A stretch of DNA of 64,000 bases from Ahrensia sp. (GTDB taxonomy: Bacteria > Pseudomonadota > Alphaproteobacteria > Rhizobiales > Rhizobiaceae). Below, piece by piece: positions 44,076-52,681 of this stretch. Each line of letters opens with the position of its first letter. Positions within the stretch are counted from its first letter, which is position 1. Below the pieces are notes generated by a model. It ran no database searches, was not told the origin of the DNA, and saw only the letters and a list, made by a program, of their open reading frames with translations. Where the stretch lies: positions 1 to 64,000 of the forward strand of contig JAPPOQ010000002.1 in the NCBI GenBank assembly GCA_028817895.1, given 5' to 3'. The position numbers were made by a program, and so were the translations under genes.

Positions 44076-44906
44076 ATGACGACAAGCGCAGCTATTGCGA
44101 GACGCGACCGCGTTTCCGTGTCAAAGTCCCAACCCATGGGAGACACTGGCACGCCTCTTCTGTCGCTCACGGGGATCGACAAGGTCTTCGGACGAGACAT
44201 CGTTGCTTTGAGCAACTTTTCGCTTGATGTGCGAGAGGGCGATTTCATTTCGCTGCTCGGCCCGTCGGGCTGCGGCAAGTCGACCTGTTTGCGGTTGATC
44301 GCCGGGCTGATGCAGCCAACATCAGGCAAGATGCGCTGGAGTTCGCCGGAAGCGTCTGAAGGATTGGGGGTTGTCTTTCAGGAACCAACGCTGATGCCGT
44401 GGGCAACGGTGGAAGACAATGTGTTTCTGCCATTGCGCCTGATGGGAAAAAGCAAGTCATCAGTGCTGGATGACATTTACTCATCGCTGGCGATGGTCGG
44501 CCTTGAAGGGTTCGAGGGAGCCTATCCCCGCGCACTCTCGGGTGGCATGAAGATGCGCGTTTCCATTGCGCGCGCCATGGTCACGAAACCCAAACTCATC
44601 CTAATGGATGAACCCTTTGCGGCGCTTGATGAAATCACCCGCTTTAAGCTCAACAATGATCTGCTTACGATGCAGGCGCAGCTGGGTTGCACGGTCATCT
44701 TCGTCACCCACTCCGTGTTTGAGAGCGTGTTTCTGTCCAACCGCGTGGTTGTTATGGCCGCTCGCCCCGGTCGGGTGATTGAGGAACTTGCTGTCAATGC
44801 ACCCTATCCGCGCGACGAGGTGTTCAGGACCTCCGCAGACTATGCCGCGCATTGTCGTGCAGCATCTGAAGCGTTGAAAGCCGCCATGGGAGACGTTCCG
44901 CATTGA
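44076..44906 (+). CDS. ABC transporter ATP-binding protein (nitrate/sulfonate/pyrimidine group)
   Basis: A 276-residue ATPase with Walker A GPSGCGKSTCLRL, signature ALSGGMKMRVSIARAMV, Walker B LILMDEPFAALDE and H-loop VTHSVFESVF. The LSGGM signature and single-domain length fit the TauB/SsuB/ThiZ branch. It couples with the permease that overlaps its 3' end (start codon TTG within the stop region). Confidence 0.93.
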   Translation: MTTSAAIARRDRVSVSKSQPMGDTGTPLLSLTGIDKVFGRDIVALSNFSLDVREGDFISLLGPSGCGKSTCLRLIAGLMQPTSGKMRWSSPEASEGLGVVFQEPTLMPWATVEDNVFLPLRLMGKSKSSVLDDIYSSLAMVGLEGFEGAYPRALSGGMKMRVSIARAMVTKPKLILMDEPFAALDEITRFKLNNDLLTMQAQLGCTVIFVTHSVFESVFLSNRVVVMAARPGRVIEELAVNAPYPRDEVFRTSADYAAHCRAASEALKAAMGDVPH

Positions 44907-45799
44907 CCCAGACCACACTTGATGAGGTGAGCGCCCAAGCAACAACACCGGACACGATGAAGGCGCATGCCGACACGGTTGATGCGGAGGAGTTTGCCCG
45001 CGCCCGAAAGCAGCGGCTCGACAAAATCGGCACCTGGGCGATGCCCGTTATCGTCGTGGTGCTCACCGTTTTTGCCTGGGATCAGATCGTGCGGATCAAC
45101 GAGATCCCGCACTACATCCTGCCCGGTCCAGGCCGCGTGTTTGAAACGCTGATCAATGACTGGTCGGTGCTGTTCAACGCCTGGACGATCACCATGGCCA
45201 TCACGATCATGGCGCTGCTGGTTGCTGTGCTGGGCGGGGCGGGGCTTGCTATTTTGTTCACTCAGTCACGCCTCACCGAAATGGCGCTTTACCCCTATGC
45301 GGTGATCCTTCAGGTTACGCCTATCGTCTCCATCGCGCCGTTGATCTTTATCTATGTGGAATCAAAGCTTGTCGGCCTTCTCATTTGCGCCTGGCTGGTG
45401 GCTTTCTTTCCAGTGCTGTCAAACACCACGCTGGGGCTGAATAGCGCCGACCACAATCTTCGCGACCTGTTTTCGATCTATAAGGCCTCGCGCTGGCAGC
45501 GTTTGCGCTATCTGCAATTGCCATCCGCCCTGCCCTATTTCCTCGGCGGGTTGCGCATAGCCGGGGGTCTTGCGCTCATTGGAGCCGTTGTTTCGGAGTA
45601 TGTCGCGGGCACAGGCGGCATTGGCTCCGGCCTGGCCTTCACCATTCTGGAAGCCGGTTACCGGCTCAACATTCCGCGCATGTTCGCGGCGCTTTTCCTG
45701 ATCGCGGTCACCGGCGTGGTGATCTACGCTATTTTGAGTGTGATCAGCCATCTTCTGCTGCGGAAGTGGCACGAAAGCGCGATCAAGCGGGAGCAGTGA
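44903..45799 (+). CDS. ABC transporter permease (SsuC/ThiX-like)
   Basis: A 298-residue permease with about six membrane segments. The BPD-family loop NLRDLFSIYKASRWQRLRYLQ is broken here for length but continues to LPSALPYFLGGLRIAGG, the expected EAA region. The first in-frame start is TTG at 44903, overlapping the ATPase stop; an ATG at 44957 is an alternative. It carries the substrate captured by the binding protein into the cytoplasm. Confidence 0.92.
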   Translation: MTQTTLDEVSAQATTPDTMKAHADTVDAEEFARARKQRLDKIGTWAMPVIVVVLTVFAWDQIVRINEIPHYILPGPGRVFETLINDWSVLFNAWTITMAITIMALLVAVLGGAGLAILFTQSRLTEMALYPYAVILQVTPIVSIAPLIFIYVESKLVGLLICAWLVAFFPVLSNTTLGLNSADHNLRDLFSIYKASRWQRLRYLQLPSALPYFLGGLRIAGGLALIGAVVSEYVAGTGGIGSGLAFTILEAGYRLNIPRMFAALFLIAVTGVVIYAILSVISHLLLRKWHESAIKREQ

Positions 45800-47089
45800 G
45801 TGAGTGATTTCCTGACACTCCCCGAAGGCTCCTTCACGCTGGACAATATCCGCATCCCAGCGGCCATGATTGGTGAAAGCGGCGATCTCGTTGAAACCAG
45901 CCTTTCTGTCGCCGATGGGTTGGTCACTGATACCAGGCAGGAACAAATCATCGACTTGGGCGGGGCCATGGTGATGCCCTGCCCGGTCGATATGCACACG
46001 CATCTCGACAAGGGGCATATCTGGACGCGAGCACCCAATCCTGACGGCAGTTTCATGGGCGCGCTGGAAACGGTGAGCGCAGACCGCGCCGCCAATTGGA
46101 GCGCAGATGACGTTCGCGCGCGCATGGAGTTTTCGCTCAAATGCGCCTATGCGCATGGCACACGTGCGATCAGAACGCATCTGGATTCGCTACCACCTCA
46201 AGCAGATATTTCATGGCCCGTCTTTGCCGAACTCAGAGACATATGGGCGGATCGTATCAACTTGCAGGCATGTTGCCTGACCGGCATTGACCATGTTCCG
46301 CCGAATGGTGGGACCGAATTCGATCACACAGCTGACATCGTGGCGAGCACCGGCGGCGTGCTCGGCGTTGTCACCTATCCGGTCGATGATTTGCGCGACC
46401 GACTTGTCACCTTCTTCGAGGACGCTGGAAATCGGGGGCTGGAAACCGATTTCCATGTCGATGAGACCGGCGATCCCTCCGTCGCGACTTTGCGCATGCT
46501 GGCACAGGTCGTTCTGGAAACCGGGTTCGACAAGCGCGTAGTCGCCGGTCACTGCTGCTCACTGGCGGTGCAGGACGAGAAGGACTGCGCGGAAACTCTT
46601 GAACTCGTTGCAGAGGCGGGAATCCACATCGTCTCTCTCCCGATGTGCAATCTCTATTTGCAGGACCGCAACACGGACCCATCCGTTCAGCGCACGCCGC
46701 GATGGCGTGGCATAACCGTTGTGCATGAAATGCGCGCGCTCGGCATTCCCATCAGCTTTGCTTCGGACAATACGCGCGACCCGTTCTACGCCTATGGCGA
46801 TATGGACATGCTGGAAGTCATGCGCGAAGCAACGCGCATCGGGCATCTCGATCATTCAAGCGAAGACTGGCCTGCAAGCTTCACGGCGACCCCGGCCACG
46901 ACTTGCGGCTTCGAAGAGCGCCGACTTTCCGCCGGGGAGCCAGCGGATTTCATCATCCTGTCCGCCCGGTCATGGACCGAGTGCTTTGCCCGTCCGCAAT
47001 CCGACCGTATCGTTGTGCGCAACGGTAGAGCGATTGATCGCACCCTGCCGAGCTATAGCGAGTTAGACCATCGAGTGGAGCCTGCATGA
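45800..47089 (+). CDS. Cytosine-deaminase-like amidohydrolase
   Basis: A 429-residue metal-dependent amidohydrolase resembling cytosine deaminase. Metal and catalytic residues are visible at the expected places: MHTHLDKGH (two His), DFHVDETGDP (His and Glu), VAGHCCSLA (His) and FASDNTRDPF (Asp). The family deaminates cytosine and related amino-heterocycles, which fits uptake of a pyrimidine-like compound. Its GTG start lies one base after the permease stop, and the next gene overlaps its end. Confidence 0.9.
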   Translation: MSDFLTLPEGSFTLDNIRIPAAMIGESGDLVETSLSVADGLVTDTRQEQIIDLGGAMVMPCPVDMHTHLDKGHIWTRAPNPDGSFMGALETVSADRAANWSADDVRARMEFSLKCAYAHGTRAIRTHLDSLPPQADISWPVFAELRDIWADRINLQACCLTGIDHVPPNGGTEFDHTADIVASTGGVLGVVTYPVDDLRDRLVTFFEDAGNRGLETDFHVDETGDPSVATLRMLAQVVLETGFDKRVVAGHCCSLAVQDEKDCAETLELVAEAGIHIVSLPMCNLYLQDRNTDPSVQRTPRWRGITVVHEMRALGIPISFASDNTRDPFYAYGDMDMLEVMREATRIGHLDHSSEDWPASFTATPATTCGFEERRLSAGEPADFIILSARSWTECFARPQSDRIVVRNGRAIDRTLPSYSELDHRVEPA

Positions 47090-48492
47090 CCACCGCACCC
47101 GATATCGCCGCCGCGAAAGCGGAGTTGGACCATCTCGACATCGACACCAATCCGGACACGGTTCGGCAGAAAAGCCGCGATTTCTTCTGGTATTCGCCGG
47201 TTCTGAAAGACCGCATGGACCACCTCGTCGCCGATTTCGTGGTTGCCCCAAAAAGCGAAGACGAGATCACTGAGATTCTGAAAGCGTGCTTCCGCCACAA
47301 TGTGCCCGTCACGACACGCGGCGCAGGCACCGGCAATTACGGACAAGCCATGCCGATGCGGGGCGGCTGCGTCATGCATCTCAAACACATGGCCGCCGTC
47401 AAAGACATTCAGCCCGGCAGGGTTGTCGTCGAACCGGGTTGCCTCCTCAAAGACCTCGACGCGGCCTGCAAGGAGCATTCGGGCCAGGAAATCCGCATGT
47501 TCTCGTCAACATGGGCCACCGCATCCATCGGCGGCTTCATTGCGGGCGGGTCCGGCGGTGTTGGCTCGGTTCATTGGGGGCAGTTGCGCGATCTGGGCAA
47601 CATTCTGCGTCTGCGCGTCGTCACCATGGAGGAAGAGCCGCGCATTCTGGAGTTTCAGGGCGAGGACCTCGCCCGCGTCAGCCACGCCTATGGAACAAAC
47701 GGCATCATCACGGAAGTCGAAATGCCGCTGGCTCCCGCCTATGACTGGGTCGGTGTCGGTGTCACCTTTGACGATTTCGGCCATATGACCGGCTTCACCG
47801 AGGAATTGTGCAAGCAGGACGGCATATTGCTGAAACTTGCGACACCCATCGAAGCCCCAATTCCGCAACTCTACTTCCAGCGTTTCGCACCGCATATGAA
47901 GGATGGCCAGCACTTGCTTCTGTGCATGGTCGCGCCGCATGCGATGGACGCATTCACCACCTTCTGTGCGCGCGACCCTGAAGCCGACATTCTCTACCGC
48001 TCTGACGAAACCAAATGGCCCCGCGATCCGGGTCATGTCTTCGAATATGGGTGGAACCACACCACTTTGCGCGCGCTGAAGGTCGATCCCTCGATCACCT
48101 ATTTGCAGGTGCGCTATGGTGGCGATGATATGCTGGAGAAGATCGCCGCGATACGGGAGGAATTTGGCGACGAGGTCCTGCAGCATCTGGAAGCCATTCG
48201 CGAGAACGGCAAGGTCATCTTTGCCTGCCTGCCAATCGTGAAATTCACCACGGAAGAACGGCTGGATGAGATCGTAGCCAAACATGAAGAGCTTGGCTGC
48301 ATGGTTTTCAACCCGCATCGCTACACGCTTGAGGAAGGCGGTCGCCAAACGGTCGATGATCGACAACTGCGCTTCAAGAAGGAGGCCGATCCCAAGGGGC
48401 TTTTGAACCCCGGCAAGATGATCTCGTGGGATAATCCTGACTGGGCCTATGACGAGATGTATTCCTACCCGCATATGAAGAAGCCGGCCTGA
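47086..48492 (+). CDS. FAD-binding (PCMH-type) oxidase
   Basis: A 468-residue flavoprotein. The N-terminal FAD-binding domain (about residues 40-225) contains VPVTTRGAGTGNYGQAMP, and GGFIAGGSGGVGSVHWGQLR further on, both typical of the vanillyl-alcohol-oxidase/glycolate-oxidase group. The C-terminus has the family ending FKKEADPKGLLNPGKMI. It probably oxidises the heterocycle or a product. ATG overlaps the deaminase stop by 4 bases. Confidence 0.9.
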   Translation: MTTAPDIAAAKAELDHLDIDTNPDTVRQKSRDFFWYSPVLKDRMDHLVADFVVAPKSEDEITEILKACFRHNVPVTTRGAGTGNYGQAMPMRGGCVMHLKHMAAVKDIQPGRVVVEPGCLLKDLDAACKEHSGQEIRMFSSTWATASIGGFIAGGSGGVGSVHWGQLRDLGNILRLRVVTMEEEPRILEFQGEDLARVSHAYGTNGIITEVEMPLAPAYDWVGVGVTFDDFGHMTGFTEELCKQDGILLKLATPIEAPIPQLYFQRFAPHMKDGQHLLLCMVAPHAMDAFTTFCARDPEADILYRSDETKWPRDPGHVFEYGWNHTTLRALKVDPSITYLQVRYGGDDMLEKIAAIREEFGDEVLQHLEAIRENGKVIFACLPIVKFTTEERLDEIVAKHEELGCMVFNPHRYTLEEGGRQTVDDRQLRFKKEADPKGLLNPGKMISWDNPDWAYDEMYSYPHMKKPA

Positions 48493-49082
48493 TGCCAAAA
48501 CGTGCGCTCGTCGTCTTCGCTCACCCCGTTCCAGAAAGCTTCTCGGCTGCCCTGCACAAGACTGTGGTCGAAACGCTGCAAAGCACGGGCTGGGAAATCG
48601 ACGATTGCGACCTCTACGCGGAAGGCTTCTCGCCAGTTTTGACGACAGAAGAACGGCGCAACTATCACGATCTCAGCATCAACACTTCGCCGGTGCAGGG
48701 ATATGTCGACCGCCTAAATGCAGCGGAGGCGCTTTTCCTTGTCTTCCCGGTCTGGAACTTTGGCTACCCGGCCATTCTCAAAGGTTTCTTCGACAGGGTC
48801 TTTCTGCCGGGCGTTTCTTTCAAACTGGTGGACGGAAAGGTTCGCCCCAATTTGGAGAACATCAAGACCCTCGTTGCGGTCACGACCTATGGCGGCACCC
48901 GTGTGCGCGCCTTCCTTGCCGGCGATCCGCCGCGCAAGTGCATTACCCGCCCGGTGCGCTATGTTACAAACCACAAAACAACCATCCGCTACCTTGCCCT
49001 GTATGACATGAACCGCGCGACCCAGCAGGATCGCACAGCGTTTCAAAGCAAGGTGGCCAACACCTTGAAGAGGCTTGCATGA
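48492..49082 (+). CDS. NAD(P)H-dependent oxidoreductase, flavodoxin-like fold (first of two)
   Basis: A 196-residue protein of the flavodoxin_2/NQO group: LVVFAHPVPESFSAALHK at the start binds FMN/FAD phosphate, and LFLVFPVWNFGYPAILKGFFDRVFLPG is the expected isoalloxazine-contact region, here split for length. Reduces quinone-like or flavin substrates with NAD(P)H. The 1-base overlap with the FAD oxidase gene and 4-base overlap with its sister gene indicate one translational unit. Confidence 0.9.
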   Translation: MPKRALVVFAHPVPESFSAALHKTVVETLQSTGWEIDDCDLYAEGFSPVLTTEERRNYHDLSINTSPVQGYVDRLNAAEALFLVFPVWNFGYPAILKGFFDRVFLPGVSFKLVDGKVRPNLENIKTLVAVTTYGGTRVRAFLAGDPPRKCITRPVRYVTNHKTTIRYLALYDMNRATQQDRTAFQSKVANTLKRLA

Positions 49083-49714
49083 AAGCGCTGCTCGTCTTTT
49101 GTCATCCCAAATCAGACAGTTTCACCGCAGCCGTTGCACAAACGGTTATCGAAGAGCTGGAAAATGGCGGCGCTCAGGTCAAGGTCATTGATCTGTACCG
49201 CGCCGGATACGATCCGGTCATCACGGCTTCTGAATGGGATTGCTATGAAGATTGCGAGCAGAACTGCATGGGACAGGAAGAGACGATCGAAGCGCTCAAA
49301 TGGTGCAATTCACTGATCTTCGTGTATCCAACCTGGTGGTACGGCATGCCAGCCATGCTGAAGGGCTGGCTGGAGAAAGTGCTGGTGCCGGGCGTTGCCT
49401 TCCACATGCCCTCGCCCGATGGCGGGAACATCAAGCCGGGCTTGCGGCACATCACAAAACTTGCCGTTTTCACCACCTGCGGCGCATCGCGATGGCTGAC
49501 CACCTTTATCGGCGCGCCGGGCAAGCGCACGCTTTTGCGCGGTGTGCGCCTGCTCTGTGCCCGTAAATGCAAAACAACCTATGCCGCGCATTACCTCATG
49601 GACTCATCAACACCGGAATCCCGCAAGGCCCATCTGGAGACAGTACGCGACAAAGCAAAACGCATGGTGGGCACGCAGCCTGCTCCCGCCGCCCGCCTTG
49701 AACCCGCCGAATGA
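49079..49714 (+). CDS. NAD(P)H-dependent oxidoreductase, flavodoxin-like fold (second of two)
   Basis: A 211-residue sister of the preceding protein: LLVFCHPKSDSFTAAVAQ at the start, LIFVYPTWWYGMPAMLKGW in the middle. It differs by several cysteines (CYEDCEQNC near residues 59-67) and a longer C-terminus. The two may form a heterodimer or handle two reduction steps. Coupled to the 2-oxoglutarate oxygenase gene by a 4-base overlap. Confidence 0.9.
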   Translation: MKALLVFCHPKSDSFTAAVAQTVIEELENGGAQVKVIDLYRAGYDPVITASEWDCYEDCEQNCMGQEETIEALKWCNSLIFVYPTWWYGMPAMLKGWLEKVLVPGVAFHMPSPDGGNIKPGLRHITKLAVFTTCGASRWLTTFIGAPGKRTLLRGVRLLCARKCKTTYAAHYLMDSSTPESRKAHLETVRDKAKRMVGTQPAPAARLEPAE

Positions 49715-50631
49715 TACCGATTCTCAACTTCGCGGACTTTACCGGCGCCGACCGAAGTCGCTTCGTCTCAGCGCTTGGAGAAGCTTGTCGTGGCCCCGGT
49801 TTTCTTGGCCTGACCGGACATGGCATTGACCCAGCTTTGATTGAAGAAACCTTCGCGGCGTCACGAACCTTCTTTGCCTCACCCGATGCGGTGAAATCAT
49901 CGGTTGCGATTGAAAACTCGACCCATAATCGCGGCTATGTTGCCGAGAAGTCTGAAACGCTGGACCCTGCGTCGGGAAAGAGCGATCACAAGGAAGCTTT
50001 CAACATCGGGCTTGATCTTGCCGCAGATGACCCACGCGTGGTGGCAAATGAACCGTTTCGCGGCGTAAACCTTTGGCCGCAACAAGACGGCTTCAAGGAC
50101 ACGCTGAACGGGTATTTCGACGCCGTTCTTGAGCTCGGCGTCAATCTGCACCGCGCGGTGGCGCTGGATCTCGGCCTCGATGAGGACCATTTCACACCGC
50201 ATTTCAGCGAACCCATGGCGACCCTTCGTCTGCTGCATTATCCGAAAGCGCCGCAGAAGGCAGAGAGCCTCGGCGCGGGCGCGCACACAGACTATGGCGC
50301 GCTCACCCTGTTGCGAACCGACGGCGTGGCCGGGCTTCAGGTGCGAAAGCGGGGCGGCGGCTGGATCGATGTCCCACCAATTGATGACGGCTTTGTTCTC
50401 AATATCGGCGACTGCCTGATGCGCTGGACGGGCGGTGTCTACGCTTCCACCCCGCATCGCGTTCTGCCACCGCAGCAGGAGCGCTATTCCATCGCCTTCT
50501 TTCTCGATCCTAATCCCGAGACCGAGATCGCAACTCTGCCTATCGAAGGGGCGAAGACCTTCCCGACCGTGACCGCAGCGGACTATCTGGCAGAACGCTT
50601 GGCGGCGACATACGGAGAAACGACACCATGA
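49711..50631 (+). CDS. 2-Oxoglutarate/Fe(II)-dependent oxygenase (isopenicillin-N-synthase family)
   Basis: A 306-residue oxygenase. The iron ligands are His and Asp in AHTDYGALTLL and His in STPHRVLPP; the Arg-X-Ser pair that binds 2-oxoglutarate is in ERYSIAFF. The N-terminal FLGLTGHGID and NRGYVAEKSE are also typical of the family. It hydroxylates or oxidatively cuts a small substrate. Such an enzyme in an otherwise pyrimidine-like catabolic operon suggests ring or methyl hydroxylation. Overlaps the creatininase gene by 4 bases. Confidence 0.93.
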   Translation: MIPILNFADFTGADRSRFVSALGEACRGPGFLGLTGHGIDPALIEETFAASRTFFASPDAVKSSVAIENSTHNRGYVAEKSETLDPASGKSDHKEAFNIGLDLAADDPRVVANEPFRGVNLWPQQDGFKDTLNGYFDAVLELGVNLHRAVALDLGLDEDHFTPHFSEPMATLRLLHYPKAPQKAESLGAGAHTDYGALTLLRTDGVAGLQVRKRGGGWIDVPPIDDGFVLNIGDCLMRWTGGVYASTPHRVLPPQQERYSIAFFLDPNPETEIATLPIEGAKTFPTVTAADYLAERLAATYGETTP

Positions 50632-51410
50632 CGCGCCGTCTGCACTGGGCCGACTACAGAACGGCCGAATTCGACGAAATCGATCCTATGAAAACCGTCG
50701 CCGTGCTGCCGACCGCAGCCATTGAGCAGCACGGCCCTCATTTACCCGTTGGCGTCGATGCGATGATCGCGCAGGGCATGCTGGACACGGTGGAAGAGCG
50801 CATTGGCAATGATATCGACATGCGTATTCTGCCCGTGCAAGCGGTGGGAAAATCCAACGAGCATCTGTTTGCAAAAGGAACTTTGACCATTCCCGTCAAT
50901 CTCGCCATCGATCTGTGGGTTGAAATCGGCCTGTCGGTTGCCCGCGCCGGGGTCAAGAAGCTTGTGATTGCCAACTCCCATGGCGGGAATCTGGACATCA
51001 TCAGCATCGTTTCGCGCGAATTGCGGGTGCGCGAAAGCATGCTGGTGGCCAAATGCCAATGGGGCGCCTTCGGCCACCCAGCAGGCATGTATTCGACCGA
51101 CGAGCTGCGCTACGGCATCCATGGCGGCGATGTGGAGACGTCACTCATGCTGCATTTCCGGCCGGAACTTGTGGATATGAGCAAGGCACAGACCTTTCAC
51201 TCCAGTGCGCAGGACGTCGCCGATGAGGAAGTACTGATGCCGACCGGCCCGATCTCCTATGGCTGGATTGCGACCGATCTCGGCCCTGACGGTGTGGCGG
51301 GTGATGCCAGCGCCGCAACCGCTGAAAAGGGAGCACAGACCGCCCGGCATCAGGCAGACGGCTTTGTCTCGTTGCTTCACGAAATGATCGCAAAGCCCCT
51401 GCCCGGCTGA
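50628..51410 (+). CDS. Creatininase-family amidohydrolase
   Basis: A 260-residue metal hydrolase of the creatininase family: AIEQHGPHLPVGVDAMIAQG with the metal-binding Glu, His and Asp, IANSHGGN with another His, and GIHGGDVETSLML (family HAGEIETS) with the remaining acidic residues. Family members open cyclic amides such as creatinine or deformylate pyrimidine intermediates, which fits the last step of a heterocycle pathway. It is the final gene of the run; an sRNA candidate lies on the opposite strand just beyond. Confidence 0.92.
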   Translation: MTRRLHWADYRTAEFDEIDPMKTVAVLPTAAIEQHGPHLPVGVDAMIAQGMLDTVEERIGNDIDMRILPVQAVGKSNEHLFAKGTLTIPVNLAIDLWVEIGLSVARAGVKKLVIANSHGGNLDIISIVSRELRVRESMLVAKCQWGAFGHPAGMYSTDELRYGIHGGDVETSLMLHFRPELVDMSKAQTFHSSAQDVADEEVLMPTGPISYGWIATDLGPDGVAGDASAATAEKGAQTARHQADGFVSLLHEMIAKPLPG

Positions 51411-51445
51411 TCCGGGCGAACTCAAGTCCTTCTGCAGTCTGAAGA

Positions 51446-51484
51446 TAAGAAAAAGCCGGAACCTGGTACTCGCAGGTTCCGGCT
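51446..51484 (-). terminator. Rho-independent terminator of the small RNA
   Basis: Twelve perfect pairs, AGCCGGAACCTG with CAGGTTCCGGCT, a 7-base loop and a following TTTTTCTT on the minus strand. It may also help end the rightward creatininase operon, although no U-tract follows on that strand. Confidence 0.85.
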
Positions 51485-51578
51485 GAAAGTGTGGATGCCG
51501 GCATTTGGGAGGAGGATCTGCCAACATCCTTCTAGGACGACTGGTTGGGAGGAGGAAACCAGATGTCGTCCAACTGAT
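51446..51578 (-). ncRNA. Alpha-r14-like small RNA with two anti-Shine-Dalgarno loops
   Basis: Reading the minus strand: hairpin 1 (51571-51535) pairs GGACGA and CTGGTT with AACCAG and TCGTCC and exposes TCCTCCTCCC in its loop; hairpin 2 (51528-51494) pairs GATGTTGGCA with TGCCGGCATC and exposes the same TCCTCCTCCC; hairpin 3 (51484-51454) pairs AGCCGGAACCTG with CAGGTTCCGGCT and ends in TTTTTCTT, a strong terminator. A promoter candidate, CTTGTC (51612-51607) with TACATC (51590-51585), predicts a start near 51578 and a length of about 130 bases. The duplicated CCTCCTCCC loops match the rhizobial alpha-r14 (NfeR1) RNAs, which base-pair with ribosome binding sites. Confidence 0.8.
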
Positions 51579-51663
51579 GACCAAGATGTATGTTGCAGTG
51601 CAATATGACAAGCGCCGAGTCGTCATAGGAGACTTGCACAAATTGCATGCCTTCCAAGTGCTT

Positions 51664-52560
51664 CTAAAATCTCCAGTTTTTCGCTTTTTCGAGCAGAAAA
51701 TCCCGGAACGCACCAAGCCTTGCCGAATGACGCAATTCCGAGGAATAGGCGAAATAAGTGTCAAAGCTGGGAACGTCCGTACCCGTCATCACCGGAACCA
51801 GACTGCTGCCTTCCTCAATGCTGTAATCAGGCAAAAGCGCGATTCCGGCACCGGTTTCGATTGCGCGCCGGATGGCAAGAAGAGAGTTGATCTTCAACAC
51901 CGGATTTCGACGCTTCCCCGAAGGCATTCCGGCCCCCAGCAACCAGTTTACATCTGACAGATAGTTCGGCGCGTCCCCGCCCCAGGCAACGATGCGATGC
52001 TGGTCGAGATCGTCAATAGTTTCAGGTTTGCCATACTTCTCAATATAGGAGGGCGCGGCATAGACGTGAAAATGCACGGTAAACAGCCGTCGCTGAACGA
52101 GATCAGGCTGTTGAGGCTGCCGCAGGCGCAGCGCACAATCGGCCTCTCGCATGCCCAGATCCAGCTCTTCATTCGAGAGTTGCAGCGAGACGCGCACGTC
52201 CGGATATTTGTCGATGAACTGGTGCACACGCGGGGCAAGCCAGGCCGAACCCAGGCCAACCGTGGTCGTAACCCTCAAAGATCCACGCGGCGTGCCGCCA
52301 AAATCGGTCAGTTCGCTTTTCACCTGTTCCAGGGTGGAACGAACCTCTTTTGTGGCGCGAAAGAGAATCTCGCCCTGTTCGGTCAGGATCAGGCCGCGCG
52401 CATGTCTGTGAAACAGCGGGATACCGATTTCGCTTTCCAAAGCGCTGATCTGGCGCGAAATGGCTGACTGGGAGAGGTTCAGGTCTTCGGTGGCGCGTGT
52501 GAAGCTACGCGCCTGCGCAACACGCGAAAAAATGCGCAACTTGTCCCAATCCATAGGCAT
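51664..52560 (-). CDS. LysR-family transcriptional regulator
   Basis: A 298-residue regulator with an N-terminal winged helix-turn-helix (MDWDKLRIFSRVAQARSF onward, then LNLSQSAISRQISALE) and a substrate-binding-like C-terminal domain. The N-terminus matches the alphaproteobacterial LysR that commonly sits beside trxB. The target is not known. It follows udh on the same strand and precedes the small RNA. It could also control the adjacent heterocycle operon, though it is not divergent from it. Confidence 0.9.
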   Translation of the reverse strand: MPMDWDKLRIFSRVAQARSFTRATEDLNLSQSAISRQISALESEIGIPLFHRHARGLILTEQGEILFRATKEVRSTLEQVKSELTDFGGTPRGSLRVTTTVGLGSAWLAPRVHQFIDKYPDVRVSLQLSNEELDLGMREADCALRLRQPQQPDLVQRRLFTVHFHVYAAPSYIEKYGKPETIDDLDQHRIVAWGGDAPNYLSDVNWLLGAGMPSGKRRNPVLKINSLLAIRRAIETGAGIALLPDYSIEEGSSLVPVMTGTDVPSFDTYFAYSSELRHSARLGAFRDFLLEKAKNWRF

Positions 52561-52681
52561 TGATCAGCCTTCCCATTTGCGCAGCCGCATCTCCCATACC
52601 GGCTCGCGTCAGAGTTGTGGCAATCGTTGCCCTTCGCCGCAAGAGGTGTTGTGGGAAGTCAGCCAAGCGGCATGCGTTCAC

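Noticed and set aside
47506..48498. Leftward open frame of 330 codons opposite the FAD oxidase
   Set aside because: It mirrors a strong coding region whose product has FAD-binding motifs.
51505..51957. Rightward open frame preceded by two GGGAGGAGGA ribosome-binding-site-like stretches
   Set aside because: The purine stretches are the complement of loop motifs in a structured small RNA on the other strand, and the frame then runs antisense into the LysR gene.
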